The notes beneath the pieces were generated by a model. The model was given only the letters and a program-made list of their open reading frames with translations, did not search any database and was not told where the DNA came from. From Thalassotalea fonticola (GTDB lineage: Bacteria; Pseudomonadota; Gammaproteobacteria; Enterobacterales; Alteromonadaceae), in the NCBI RefSeq assembly GCF_032911225.1, contig NZ_CP136600.1, forward strand, positions 4,588,001 to 4,652,000: a DNA stretch of 64,000 bases. Reading direction: 5' to 3'. Each line of letters starts with the position of its first letter. Positions within the stretch are counted from its first letter, which is position 1. This document shows, one piece after another, positions 55,227-64,000 of the stretch. Both the position numbers and the translations under genes were made by a program.

Positions 55227-56999
55227 ATGACGATTAAAAATATTTCTACCTTTTCAAGATCGATGAAGCCGCTACTGGTTTCAAGTGTTGCGCTTGCCCT
55301 TACTGTTACCAACGTTGCATGTGCAGAGAAAGTGACCTCTAAAGAAATTAATATAAAAGATAAATGGGTTGCTCAGTCCGATAGTTTAAGTGTTGATAAA
55401 ACACCGGTTGACCCTATTAAAGGCAGTTACGGATTAAATAAAAAAACCGGTGAGTTTACTCATCCGGTAGCGACTCGAGATAGTCATGATCGCAAACCGT
55501 TTGATGGTATTCTTGATTATTGGGACACCGAGCAATACATCAAAAATATGACCATAGAGGCGTATTATCCAATCACTGTTGAGCCATTTCATACTTGGCA
55601 AAATATTGTCGACTTTGATGGTCGCCGTTACCTATATCAATATGTTCGTCGCGATTTAAAAATATTCGATATTACCAACCCTAAAGAAGCCAAGCTGTTA
55701 TTAACGCGTGGTCATACATGGGGCGCTAATGGTGCTGACGAAGTGGATCAAAACCCATATGACGAAACCGATATGTTCGGCGCAGCATCTATTCAATACA
55801 ATGAAAAGCTTGGTAAGTATGTCATGGTACAAGCCTTTGAAGTACGCCGCTTTGGTTTATTGAAAAATAAACGTACTCAACCAGATAAAGTAGAGGCGAT
55901 TCGTAAATCAAGCCATTTAAAAGGTTTTAAAGTTTACGAAATGAATGGTCCTATGCCAAAAGACTGGAAGTTAATCGCTGAACGAACTACGGATGTAGCA
56001 CACCCTGATGCACCGTATGGTCAACAGCAAGGTTCAGGCGTTCGTGATCTCCCTGCTTATTTTGGGGGTGATACTATGTATGTCGCTGCGGCGCCCGATG
56101 CAAGTTACTCATTAACTGAATACCCAAATGATTTATATTCTGCCGGCTATCAGTCGTGGGATATGTCAGATCCAGCCAATCCTAAATTTTTAGATCAATT
56201 AACTGTACCTGGGCAAATTGCTTTTGATCCTGTTCATGAAGCGGCTTTTAAAGAAAACCCACGAGCGGGTAATCGTACTTCCTGGATGGGGGCTCGCATG
56301 TCATTGTTTATCCCAACGCCAGTAGAGGATGGTGGTAAGTATGGTTATGCTGCTATGGGGGGATTAGGTTTTTATGTGGTCGACATTACCGACAGTAAAA
56401 ATTTAAAAGTCGTTAGCCATCTGAATTTCGCACCAAGTGTTGCTGGTACGGAAGGTGACTTTATTGATATTTCGCAAGTAGAGAAAACAGGTATTGTTTA
56501 TTTTAGTGGGTACCCGTTAAATGAAGATTGTTGGGAACCGTACAAAGATGTGCACATGATTGATGTTAGTGATCCAACGACACCAGTTAAAATTGGTGTA
56601 TTGCCTCGCCCTAAGCCTCCAGCAGATGCTAAATTTGCCGATTTTTGTCAGCGCCGCGGTAGCTTCGGACCAAAACGCACTGGTTATTACACTCAACCAG
56701 GCACGCCTAAAGATAACATTTTGCCGTTCAACTTCTATAATGCCGGTTTGCAAGTATTTGACGTTAGTGATTTAAAAAATCCTGAAATTACCGCTTATTT
56801 TGTGCCACCATTTAATACTGAACGTGTGGTTGAATATGCCCGTGGCAACTTATCGCACAGTGTATATGTTGAATACGATAGAAACTTGTTTTGGCTATTT
56901 ACCAATCACGGTATCTATGTATTATCGAGCCCTGTATTAGGTGAGCCTAGCTTTTCAGCACCGACTACGCCTTGGCCTGTTCAACCTGCGAAGAAATAG
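55227..56999 (+). CDS. Exported LVIVD-repeat beta-propeller protein
   Basis: 590 residues. Signal peptide (about 1-33, cleaved near NVACAEK). LVIVD-type blades recur: 'LKIFDITNPKEAKLLL', 'YVVDITDSKNLKVVSHL', 'HMIDVSDPTTPVKIGVL', 'LQVFDVSDLKNPEITAYF'. Four Cys in the mature part may form disulfides ('NEDCWEP', 'ADFCQRRG'). Enzymatic function is unknown for the family. GAGGAA lies 6 nt before the ATG. Its position between tyrR and kynureninase, all on one strand but with a terminator after it, points to the aromatic cluster; the link is inferential. Confidence 0.8.
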   Translation: MTIKNISTFSRSMKPLLVSSVALALTVTNVACAEKVTSKEINIKDKWVAQSDSLSVDKTPVDPIKGSYGLNKKTGEFTHPVATRDSHDRKPFDGILDYWDTEQYIKNMTIEAYYPITVEPFHTWQNIVDFDGRRYLYQYVRRDLKIFDITNPKEAKLLLTRGHTWGANGADEVDQNPYDETDMFGAASIQYNEKLGKYVMVQAFEVRRFGLLKNKRTQPDKVEAIRKSSHLKGFKVYEMNGPMPKDWKLIAERTTDVAHPDAPYGQQQGSGVRDLPAYFGGDTMYVAAAPDASYSLTEYPNDLYSAGYQSWDMSDPANPKFLDQLTVPGQIAFDPVHEAAFKENPRAGNRTSWMGARMSLFIPTPVEDGGKYGYAAMGGLGFYVVDITDSKNLKVVSHLNFAPSVAGTEGDFIDISQVEKTGIVYFSGYPLNEDCWEPYKDVHMIDVSDPTTPVKIGVLPRPKPPADAKFADFCQRRGSFGPKRTGYYTQPGTPKDNILPFNFYNAGLQVFDVSDLKNPEITAYFVPPFNTERVVEYARGNLSHSVYVEYDRNLFWLFTNHGIYVLSSPVLGEPSFSAPTTPWPVQPAKK

Positions 57000-57022
57000 T
57001 AGCTCAATAAAGTAGCACTTAT

Positions 57023-57054
57023 AAGCCTTAGAGCTATGCTCTGAGGCTTTTTTC
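57023..57054 (+). terminator. Intrinsic terminator of the LVIVD gene
   Basis: AAGCCTTAGAG / CTCTGAGGCTT, 11-bp stem with one T-G wobble, 5-nt loop, six T. Confidence 0.85.
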
Positions 57055-57265
57055 ATTTAAGCCAACAAAATAGCCTAGTTATAATTAATTTATTATAGTT
57101 GTATGGTGTATTGTTATTTTTAAGTTATTACAAATGCCTATATGATGATTTTAATAACAAACATATATAAAGAGCTTGGAATTAGGTTTTCTGCCAGGAA
57201 CAGGTGGCAGAGCAAGTAAATACTCCTATTACCAATACCACCGTATCTATAGCTGTGAGACAAAC

Positions 57266-58510
57266 ATGCAAAAAATTACCAGAGAAGATTGTATTCAATT
57301 AGATAGCCAAGACACCTTAGCTGATTTTCGTAATGAATTTAATTTACCAGAACATGACATTTACATGTGTGGTAATTCATTAGGAGCAATGCCGAAAAAA
57401 GCCATGGCAAAAGTAGAACAAGTGATGTTGGACCAATGGGGCACTAGCTTAATTAAAAGTTGGAATATTCATGGTTGGTTTACCTTAAGCCAAACTATTG
57501 GTGACCAATTGGCTACGACTATTGGCGCAAACGCAGGCGAGGTTGTGGTTACTGATGCTACCGGTATAAATGTTTTTAAAGTGATCGCTGCGGCTTTAAC
57601 GCTTAATCCAGAGCGTAAAAAAATTGTAATGGAAGGCAGCAACTTCCCAACGGATAACTATACTGCGCAAGGTTTAGTTAAATTACTAGGCAATAAGCAT
57701 GAAATTGTATTTGCTGAAACTGAGCAAGGCATTTTAGATGCCATTGATGACTCTGTTGCTGTCGTTTGTTTAACACAAGTACATTATAAGTCGGGTCGTT
57801 TGCTTGATATGAAATCTATCACTGAAAAAACTCAGCAGTGTGGCGCTATTTCAGTGTGGGATTTATGTCACAGCGGTGGTGCCTTACCGGTTGATCTTAA
57901 TGGCTGCAACGTTGATTTTGCTATTGGTTGTACCTACAAATACTACAATGGCGGACCTGGCAGCCCAGCTTTTGTATTCTGTGCAAAACGTCATCAAGGT
58001 AAAGCTTTACAGCCATTAACCGGTTGGTATTCACATGCTGCACCATTTGCCTTCGAGCAGGATTATCGTCCAGCGGATAACATCAATCAAATGCTTTCTG
58101 GCACGCAAGGGATTTTAAGCCTTGCGGTATCTGAAATCGGCATTGATATTACCTCTCGCGCCGATATGAACGAAGTTCGCAATAAATCATTAAATTTATC
58201 TGATTTATTCATGCAATTAGTCGAGCAAGAATGTGCTGAATTTAACTTTGAGTTGATCACGCCAAAAGAGCGAGCTCGTCGAGGTAGCCAGGTAGCAATG
58301 AGTCATGAAAATGGTTATGCCATTATGCAGTGTTTGATTGCACAAGGTGTAATGGGAGACTTTAGAGCCCCTGATACACTAAGGTTTGGCCTAACGCCAT
58401 TATATTTACGTTTCGTTGATATTTGGGATGCGGTGGCAAAGTTAAAAGATATAATGCAACAAGGCACTTGGCAGGAAGCCGTATATAATCAAAAACATGC
58501 TGTGACCTAA
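57266..58510 (+). CDS. kynU: Kynureninase
   Basis: 414 residues from the ATG at 57266; the longer frame from a TTG at 57176 adds an unsupported 30 residues. PLP enzyme: 'YMCGNSLGAMPKKAMAKV' at the start, 'DATGINVFKVIAA', 'WDLCHSGGALPVDLNGCNVDFAIGCTYKYYNGGPGSPAFVF' with the PLP-Lys in 'TYKYYNGG', and 'GWYSHAAPFAFE'. Cleaves kynurenine to anthranilate and alanine in Trp breakdown. No tryptophan 2,3-dioxygenase or formamidase gene is in the window; those must be elsewhere or kynurenine is taken up. Followed 47 bp later by a transporter. Confidence 0.95.
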   Translation: MQKITREDCIQLDSQDTLADFRNEFNLPEHDIYMCGNSLGAMPKKAMAKVEQVMLDQWGTSLIKSWNIHGWFTLSQTIGDQLATTIGANAGEVVVTDATGINVFKVIAAALTLNPERKKIVMEGSNFPTDNYTAQGLVKLLGNKHEIVFAETEQGILDAIDDSVAVVCLTQVHYKSGRLLDMKSITEKTQQCGAISVWDLCHSGGALPVDLNGCNVDFAIGCTYKYYNGGPGSPAFVFCAKRHQGKALQPLTGWYSHAAPFAFEQDYRPADNINQMLSGTQGILSLAVSEIGIDITSRADMNEVRNKSLNLSDLFMQLVEQECAEFNFELITPKERARRGSQVAMSHENGYAIMQCLIAQGVMGDFRAPDTLRFGLTPLYLRFVDIWDAVAKLKDIMQQGTWQEAVYNQKHAVT

Positions 58511-58557
58511 TAGTCATCATTATCCTGATAAGCAGTAAAATAATAACGAGGTAATAA

Positions 58558-59928
58558 ATGAGTATTTCAGCCACAAAAGCGGTGACTTGGTCATCAAAAT
58601 CTAGTTTTCTCTTAGCGACAATTGGCATCGCCGTTGGCTTAGGAAATATCTGGCGTTTTCCTTATGTGGTTGGTACTAATGGTGGGGCAGCGTTTGTCTT
58701 AGTATATGTTTTAACGTTGTTGTGTTTTGCCGCGCCGATCATGATCGCTGAATTGATGATCGGCAGACAAGGCCAAAAAGACCCATTCACTAGTGTTAAA
58801 GAGCTAAGTGACAAAAATGGCGGCAGTAAAAACTGGCAGCTTATTGGTTGGTTAAGCTTACTTATCCCGTTTATAGCGTTGTCTTATTACAGCGTTGTTG
58901 CTGGCTGGACGGTAGATTACACTTGGCAGTCATTGTTAAACCGTTTTGAAGATATTGATAATGCCGGCTCGAAGCAGCACTTCCAAGCACTTGCTGGCTC
59001 TCCAACTCAAAGTATTGCTTTATTCCTTGGTTTTATCGCCTTTACTATGTTCATCATTTCCAAAGGTTTAAAAGAGGGTCTAGAGAAAAGCGTTAAACTG
59101 TTAATGCCAATGCTATTCGTTATCTTAGTATTTTTGGTTATTTATGCTGCTATTGCTGGCGATTTCGCCAAAGGATTTGCTTACTTGTTTTCACCCGATT
59201 TATCTAAGATCAATGCCGATGTGGTCTTAGCTGCAATGGGGCAAGCATTTTTCTCCTTAGGAGTAGGTGCCGGTAGCGTTATGGCATATGGCGGCTATTT
59301 ATCAAAAGATATTTCTATTCCAAAATCTGTGCTAACAGTTGCCTTTGCTGACACCTTGGTGGCTCTATTAGCCGGTCTTGCTATATTCCCATTTGTGTTT
59401 GCGTTTGATTTAACTCCTTCAAGCGGACCCGGTCTAATTTTTGAAACACTACCAATAGCGTTTGGGCAATTACCTGGAGGGCAATGGGTTGGCTTGTTAT
59501 TCTTCTTCTTATTAGCTGGCGCAGCGCTTACCACTGCGCTCTCTATGCTTGAGTGTTTAGTACGCTTCCTAGCTGATAGGTATCAATTAACTCGAGTTAA
59601 AGCGACATGCATTGCCGGCTCTGCCAGTGCAGTGTTAGGTTTAGGTGCAGCGCTGTCTTTTAATGTGCTTGCAGATTTCAAACCACTAGGCTTTATAGAC
59701 TTTTTTAGTGGGAAAACATTTTTTGATTTAATGGATTACTCTGTGGCTAATATTATGATCCCGTTCAATGCGTTATTAATTGTATTGTTCTGTGGTTGGG
59801 TAATGACCAAAAAGGTTGTGCAAGCAGAGTTTTCAGAGCAACAGTCTGTTTGGTTTAAGCCTTGGTTAACACTCATTCGATTTATTGCCCCAATCGGCGT
59901 TATTGCCGTGTTAATTATTGGCTTGTAA
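58558..59928 (+). CDS. Sodium-dependent NSS/SNF transporter, probably aromatic amino acids
   Basis: 456 residues, eleven to twelve membrane segments. The NSS signature 'ATIGIAVGLGNIWRFPYVVGTNGGAAFVLVY' (TM1-TM2 with Na+/substrate site) is intact, with 'GQAFFSLGVGAGSVMAYGGY' in TM6. GAGG lies 8 nt before the ATG. The family includes bacterial Trp/Tyr transporters (TnaT-like); cotranscription with kynureninase points to tryptophan or kynurenine. Terminator follows. Confidence 0.88.
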   Translation: MSISATKAVTWSSKSSFLLATIGIAVGLGNIWRFPYVVGTNGGAAFVLVYVLTLLCFAAPIMIAELMIGRQGQKDPFTSVKELSDKNGGSKNWQLIGWLSLLIPFIALSYYSVVAGWTVDYTWQSLLNRFEDIDNAGSKQHFQALAGSPTQSIALFLGFIAFTMFIISKGLKEGLEKSVKLLMPMLFVILVFLVIYAAIAGDFAKGFAYLFSPDLSKINADVVLAAMGQAFFSLGVGAGSVMAYGGYLSKDISIPKSVLTVAFADTLVALLAGLAIFPFVFAFDLTPSSGPGLIFETLPIAFGQLPGGQWVGLLFFFLLAGAALTTALSMLECLVRFLADRYQLTRVKATCIAGSASAVLGLGAALSFNVLADFKPLGFIDFFSGKTFFDLMDYSVANIMIPFNALLIVLFCGWVMTKKVVQAEFSEQQSVWFKPWLTLIRFIAPIGVIAVLIIGL

Positions 59929-59945
59929 AACAACTCAACGTTCTT

Positions 59946-59974
59946 AAATAGGCAGCTATAGCTGCCTATTTTTT
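59946..59974 (+). terminator. Intrinsic terminator of the kynU-transporter operon
   Basis: AAATAGGCAGC / GCTGCCTATTT, 11-bp perfect stem, TATA loop, T tract. Confidence 0.9.
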
Positions 59975-59975
59975 C

Positions 59976-60012
59976 TTCATGAATGAAGGAATGTCCAATG
60001 GCCATGGATGGC
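59976..60012. repeat. Double-dyad repeat, copy 2
   Basis: TTCATGAATGAA-N13-GCCATGGATGGC, directly after the preceding terminator's T tract. Confidence 0.75.
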
Positions 60013-60406
60013 ATAAAATTGACTCATTCAAACTCGCAAAATTCCTCGACTAATTTGAATAAATTAGTTTCGAAATTGGGAACAAAATATTAACATGAGT
60101 TAATAATAATAAAATTCCAATGACTCCAGAGTTTATAATTCTTACAATTATTCGTCGTTATATTTATTTGTTCTTATAACTATATGAATTTAATTAATAA
60201 ATATTAATTTATTGGTTGCCTGGCGGATGTTTTAGCTATATATAAAAATATATACCAGGCCAGGAATAAATTATTTTTATTATATGTTTGACTCCTTTAA
60301 TGTGGTTACAGATGAGTAAAAACATAATAACAACTCATTAATAAGATAAATTCATTCAGAAAAATTATAAAAGATAATTCCCTGACACTAGGGTGGAGAA
60401 CAGAAG
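60013..60406. other. AT-rich region upstream of the TonB receptor
   Basis: About 390 bp without a gene. It contains a dyad of CCTGG (about 60219) and CCAGG (about 60256) around an alternating AT core, which may be an operator, and no consensus sigma54 or TyrR box that I can find. Confidence 0.35.
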
Positions 60407-62749
60407 ATGAGTATGCAACATAATTCAAAGGTTAAAACCATGCGAAATCCAATAGCTATGAGTGTAGCTCTTGCAATAGGTTTAACTAACCTGTCTGCTT
60501 TTGCTGAAGAAGAGACAGCAAGCGCTGAAGTAGATGAGTTAACAATTGAGCATGTAACTGTTACTGCTCGTCATAAAGTTGAAAGCTTACAAACAACGCC
60601 AATTGCAGTTTCTGCTTTTGGTGCTGATCAAATTAAAGAAGAACGCATTAACGGCTTAGAAGATATCTCAAGCCGTGTTCCTGGTTTTCAAATGAATGCC
60701 TATAACTCGGCTGAGCCTGAGTTATTTATGCGTGGTATTGGTAGCGATATTGAAAGTGCCGGCGCCGCTGCTGCAATCGGTATGTATATTGATGGCGTAT
60801 ATATTTCACGCGGTACCAGTGCCGTTATGGATTTATATGACCTACAAAGCGTTGAGGTACTTCGTGGACCACAAGGTACGTTATACGGTAAAAACGTTGT
60901 TGGTGGTGCCGTTAACTTTATCACTAAACGTCCTGTCGATGGTGACATGGAAGGTAGTGCTGAAGTAACCGCAGGTGACTATGGCCTAATGGAAGCAAAA
61001 GGTTTTGTTACTGGTGCTATCTCAGATAGCGTAGCAGGTAAAATTTCTGTCGTGTCAAAAACACGTGATGGCTATGGGAAAAACACCCACACAGGCAATG
61101 ATGCCGATGTTGCTGAAAGCACCTCTGTTCGTGGTCAGTTATTATATACAGCAAGTGACGATTTAGAAATCCTTGTTACTGCTGCATCAAGCACTGCTGA
61201 CGGCGTACCGAAAATTAAACATATTGGTTACAGCGCAGGTCGTAACGAAGCATTCATTAGTGATGATCCACGTGAAGATTTAAGCAGTGTTGATAATGAT
61301 GAAGAATCAGACAGCACTACTTTTGCTGTGCAAGTTGATTGGACCACTGGAATTGGCCAGTTAACTTCGATCACTGCATATCGAGATAATGATTACAGCA
61401 TTTATGAAAATGCAGCTGCGGGTCTCGTTGACTCAACACAGAAATTTGAATGGTGTGGCGATTGGAGTACTGGCGATGTTTTCCCTTGTGAAGATAACAC
61501 CGTTGAAAATCAAGAAGACTTAGCGTTGATTCAGCCTGATGATGAATGGTTGTCGTTAAAAGAAGAGCAATCTGAACAATTTTCACAAGAGTTTCGTTTA
61601 GCTGACGTAAGTAACGGACCATTAGGTTGGTTAGTTGGTGTGTTTTACATGACTGAAGACATTGACCGAAATGAGGCGGTAGATTACTGGTTTGATACTC
61701 AGTGGGGTACAACAACAGGTAATATATATAACACTACGATAAATGACACCACAAGCTATGCTGTTTTTGGTCAAGCAAGTTATGAATTAACCGACAAGTT
61801 ATCTGTTACTGGTGGTTTACGTTGGTCACGTGATGAAAAAGACTTTTCAGGTACCGCCGGTGGTAAACGATTTGATAACTGTTGTGGTCATCACATTGAC
61901 CTTGATGGTAACTGGGTATTTGACGAATATGCTTTTGAGACAGATGATTCATGGGAAGAGTGGACACCTAGTTTCAATATAGATTATCAAGCAACAGATG
62001 ATACGTTCTTATACGCATCAGTAGCTAAAGGTTATAAAGCTGGTGGCTTTAACGGCGAAGGCATGGAGAAAGCTGAAGAAGCTATTATAGCTTTTGACCC
62101 TGAAACTGCTTGGAACTATGAAGTAGGCTTTAAAACTCGCAGCTTTGCCGACAGACTACAAGTAAACGGTGCATTGTTCTTTACTGAATATACCGATATT
62201 CAAACAACAGTTTGGGTTGAAACAGGTGAAACCACGCCTGACAATTTACAAGTATTTAACGGTACTGGTGAAGTATCCGGTTTAGAACTTGAAGTTGTTG
62301 CCCTAGTAACAGAAGGCTTAAAAATAAGTGGCAGCTATGGCTTTATTGATTCAGAATTTACTGAAGATTTCGAAGTAGATGGTGAAAACCTTAAAGGCAA
62401 TAAAATGCGCCGTACACCTGAAAATACGTTCAGCTTAAATGCTGTGTATGAGTGGGGCATGGGCGACTTTGCAGAAGCAAGTATCAGTGTTAGTTACCAA
62501 TATCAAGATGAATACTTCTTCGATAACTCGAATGACCCACTTACACAAGTGGATTCAGAAACTAACGTTGATGCAGTATTTATGTTACGTAGCTGGGAAG
62601 ACACTTGGTCAGTGCAAGTTTGGGCGAAAAACCTTACGGATGAGCTAAATGTTGCATCTACCACAGTTTATGCAGCTATGGATGATACAGTTTATAACTC
62701 ATACAAAGCACCTAAAACAGTTGGTGTAACCTTTGGCTATAACTTTTAA
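60407..62749 (+). CDS. TonB-dependent outer-membrane receptor
   Basis: 780 residues. Signal peptide (to about residue 33, SAFAEE), TonB-box-like 'IEHVTVTA', plug domain (about 55-165: 'VSAFGADQIKEERINGLEDISSRVPGF', 'VEVLRGPQGTLYGKNVVGGAVNFITKRP'), then a 22-strand barrel ending 'GVTFGYNF'. It resembles the general substrate/nutrient receptors abundant in marine Alteromonadales rather than classic siderophore receptors. Alternative starts at codons 3 and 12 cannot be separated. Neighbouring genes suggest an aromatic or peptide-like substrate; not proven. Confidence 0.88.
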   Translation: MSMQHNSKVKTMRNPIAMSVALAIGLTNLSAFAEEETASAEVDELTIEHVTVTARHKVESLQTTPIAVSAFGADQIKEERINGLEDISSRVPGFQMNAYNSAEPELFMRGIGSDIESAGAAAAIGMYIDGVYISRGTSAVMDLYDLQSVEVLRGPQGTLYGKNVVGGAVNFITKRPVDGDMEGSAEVTAGDYGLMEAKGFVTGAISDSVAGKISVVSKTRDGYGKNTHTGNDADVAESTSVRGQLLYTASDDLEILVTAASSTADGVPKIKHIGYSAGRNEAFISDDPREDLSSVDNDEESDSTTFAVQVDWTTGIGQLTSITAYRDNDYSIYENAAAGLVDSTQKFEWCGDWSTGDVFPCEDNTVENQEDLALIQPDDEWLSLKEEQSEQFSQEFRLADVSNGPLGWLVGVFYMTEDIDRNEAVDYWFDTQWGTTTGNIYNTTINDTTSYAVFGQASYELTDKLSVTGGLRWSRDEKDFSGTAGGKRFDNCCGHHIDLDGNWVFDEYAFETDDSWEEWTPSFNIDYQATDDTFLYASVAKGYKAGGFNGEGMEKAEEAIIAFDPETAWNYEVGFKTRSFADRLQVNGALFFTEYTDIQTTVWVETGETTPDNLQVFNGTGEVSGLELEVVALVTEGLKISGSYGFIDSEFTEDFEVDGENLKGNKMRRTPENTFSLNAVYEWGMGDFAEASISVSYQYQDEYFFDNSNDPLTQVDSETNVDAVFMLRSWEDTWSVQVWAKNLTDELNVASTTVYAAMDDTVYNSYKAPKTVGVTFGYNF

Positions 62750-62788
62750 TTAAGCTACTCCCAAGTATTAATTAAGCATTTAAATTTG

Positions 62789-62820
62789 GCCCTATTAACG
62801 CTCGTTAGTAGGGCTTTATT
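62789..62820 (+). terminator. Intrinsic terminator of the TonB receptor gene
   Basis: GCCCTATTAACG / CGTTAGTAGGGC, one T-G wobble, then TTTATT. Confidence 0.75.
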
Positions 62821-62822
62821 AA

Positions 62823-62859
62823 TTCACGGATGAATTAACTTAGCATTGCCATGGATGAC
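62823..62859. repeat. Double-dyad repeat, copy 3 (diverged)
   Basis: TTCACGGATGAA-N13-GCCATGGATGAC, again starting directly behind a terminator. Same 13-nt spacing as copy 2. Confidence 0.65.
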
Positions 62860-62888
62860 TTAAATTCTGTTATTTCAAGGAACATGTC

Positions 62889-63320
62889 ATGAAAATATTT
62901 TCGAAACTCGGTAGTATCAAAATAGCATTGCTGTCATTAGCATTAGTATTTTCTACCCCTCAAGCATTCGCTGTTGCCGATCAAAGCGCAATATATACAA
63001 TAACCGTTTGGAAAATTCACCCTGGCAAACACGTTGAATTCATTAAATACATGAAAGAATGGGAAGAAGTATTTAAAGAGATTAACGAGCCGCCAATGAA
63101 GTGGTACCGTAAAATATCTGGTGACAGTTATGACTTTGTCAGCATTAGCCCACCATTTAATTATGAAACTGAAAAAGCTATGGAAGCAGCCGGCAAAAAG
63201 CGCGGTTTGCCAATAGGGTATAACTATACATTAAAGCTTAATGAATTTGCCGACGCATACACCAGCACTATTGTTGAGGGACCACAGTCGATGGCTGATT
63301 TACTCAACCAAATTGAATAG
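62889..63320 (+). CDS. Small secreted dimeric alpha/beta-barrel-type protein
   Basis: 143 residues. Signal peptide to about residue 28 (QAFAVAD). The mature part begins 'IYTITVWKIHPGKHVEFIKYMKEWEEVFKEI' and resembles ABM/NIPSNAP-like ferredoxin-fold domains that work as dimers, but here exported. 'SISPPFNYETEKAMEAAGKKRG' carries no catalytic motif. AAGGAA lies 6 nt before the ATG. Lies between the TonB receptor and the dioxygenase; a periplasmic binding or monooxygenase-like role is conceivable. Confidence 0.6.
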   Translation: MKIFSKLGSIKIALLSLALVFSTPQAFAVADQSAIYTITVWKIHPGKHVEFIKYMKEWEEVFKEINEPPMKWYRKISGDSYDFVSISPPFNYETEKAMEAAGKKRGLPIGYNYTLKLNEFADAYTSTIVEGPQSMADLLNQIE

Positions 63321-63379
63321 CTGATTTTCAGCAGTCACAATTTACCAATAAGAAATCAACAATATAATAGAAAAATGAC

Positions 63380-63399
63380 ATTCCCGCGCAAGCGGGAAT
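63380..63399. repeat. Palindrome ATTCCCGC-GCAA-GCGGGAAT
   Basis: Perfect 8-bp GC-rich stem in an AT-rich gap. Similar 'ttcccgc...gcgggaa' hairpins are a common repeat in gammaproteobacteria. It may end the small secreted-protein transcript. The rest of 63321-63667 (347 bp) shows no gene. Confidence 0.6.
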
Positions 63400-63667
63400 T
63401 CATTAGTTAGGCAGATTGTGCCAACCATCTACTGTCACAAAAATAGAAATAACACGCTGCCTTCCCGATGAAAACCAGGATCTCCTGAAGATTACTGATT
63501 ATAGAAAAGTCGAATACACAACTCAAACACCACTACCTCAAAAGAACTGAGAGTCAACAGCGGATATCACAACGTATTTTACCTTACACTGGATAGTTTG
63601 TGTCGAATTCGCCTCATTTATTTTCATCAACTAAACTTAAGTTTTGCATTATTTAGTGAGGTCTAAA

Positions 63668-64000
63668 ATGGCTAAGCACAATATTTCACGTCGATACTTT
63701 TTAAGCGCATCAGCAGCCGTGGCGTCATTATTTTCCACGAGCCTAATTGCTAAAGAAATTCAACCTACAGCTAAACAACAAGAGGGGCCTTTCTTTCCCA
63801 AGCATAAGCAAGCTGATAAAAATGCAAATATGAATCAAGTTGATGGCAATAACGGGCATGCCAAGGGAGAAGTGATCACTATATTAGGAAGGATCACTGA
63901 TACTGAAGGTTCACCAGTTGTTGGGGCTATAATTGATATTTGGCAAGCCGATAAAAATGGCAGATACTTGCATGATGACGCTCCTAAGTCCTCGCCGATT
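63668..64000 (+). CDS. Tat-exported intradiol ring-cleavage dioxygenase, N-terminal part
   Basis: 111 codons before the window edge. Twin-arginine signal SRRYFLSASAAVASLFS (Arg8-Arg9), then 'QQEGPFFP' and 'VVGAIIDIWQADKNGRYLHDD', the typical N-terminal half of catechol/protocatechuate 3,4-dioxygenase-type proteins. The Fe-ligand Tyr/His residues lie beyond the edge. GAGG precedes the ATG. Secreted members of this family are less studied than the cytoplasmic ones and act on extracellular or periplasmic aromatics. Confidence 0.82.
   Translation, partial: MAKHNISRRYFLSASAAVASLFSTSLIAKEIQPTAKQQEGPFFPKHKQADKNANMNQVDGNNGHAKGEVITILGRITDTEGSPVVGAIIDIWQADKNGRYLHDDAPKSSPI

Noticed and set aside
57000..57265. 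TyrR-like box before kynureninase
   Set aside because: TGTTAT...ATTACA at 57112-57132 has a 21-bp span instead of 18 and imperfect arms.
60219..60240. Sigma54 promoter before the TonB receptor
   Set aside because: TGGC...AGC is present, but the GG to GC spacing is one base too long and the flanks do not fit.

Overview
The window reads as chromosome of a low-GC marine gammaproteobacterium of the Alteromonadales, most likely Colwelliaceae (Colwellia/Thalassotalea-like). The grounds are gene content and order: corB-ypjD-ffh, rpsP-rimM-trmD-rplS, glyA-nrdR-ribD-ribE, an SO_0444-type Cu/Zn permease, CadC/TolB-like regulators, a GlyGly-CTERM protein, TonB receptors, and many short palindromic intergenic repeats. 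This assignment is inference; there is no rRNA or tRNA gene here to anchor it. I saw no CRISPR array, insertion sequence or prophage.

Layout. 1-4.6 kb: a leftward set (serine-hydrolase-like N-terminus, PD40 protein, esterase) divergent from a membrane-bound winged-helix/beta-propeller regulator. 4.8-6.5 kb: AT-rich accessory genes (APH-fold kinase, DUF3592-like). 6.9-8.1 kb: porin. 8.5-13.4 kb: glyA, nrdR and a riboflavin cluster ending in a RibBX-type gene. 13.5-20.9 kb: mixed envelope genes (DUF808, lytic transglycosylase lipoprotein, lipoprotein plus S9 peptidase, small zinc ribbon, PhzF-like protein, barrel protein) with repeat copies. 20.9-32.2 kb: GMC oxidoreductase, corB, ypjD, Cu/Zn permease, ffh, a membrane protein, a GlyGly-CTERM sugar dehydrogenase and a DMT exporter. 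32.4-34.4 kb: ribosomal/tRNA-modification operon. 36.2-38.2 kb: acs with a long regulatory upstream region.

38.4-48.3 kb holds the aromatic amino acid branch: aroF-tyrA, preceded by an 18-codon leader peptide with six Tyr codons, and pheA, preceded by a complete pheL-type attenuator (Phe-rich leader, pause hairpin, antiterminator, terminator). An RND efflux pair lies between them. 48.4-53.3 kb: DUF2058, glutaredoxin, msrPQ, a pseudouridine synthase and methionine gamma-lyase.

53.4-64 kb: tyrR, with three TGTAAT-N6-ATTACA boxes in its promoter and an intact GAFTGA loop (unlike E. coli TyrR), followed by same-strand genes that look catabolic or scavenging: LVIVD propeller protein, kynureninase, NSS transporter, TonB-dependent receptor, a small secreted alpha/beta protein and a Tat-exported intradiol dioxygenase cut by the window edge. 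The strongest theme is two-sided control of aromatic amino acids: leader-peptide control of Tyr and Phe synthesis, and TyrR next to probable uptake/breakdown genes.

Intergenic DNA carries several repeat families: a ~120-bp repeat in two copies, a TCCTGAA/TTCAGGA hairpin in three, a double-dyad element found three times directly after an intrinsic terminator, and a 21-bp repeat in two copies.
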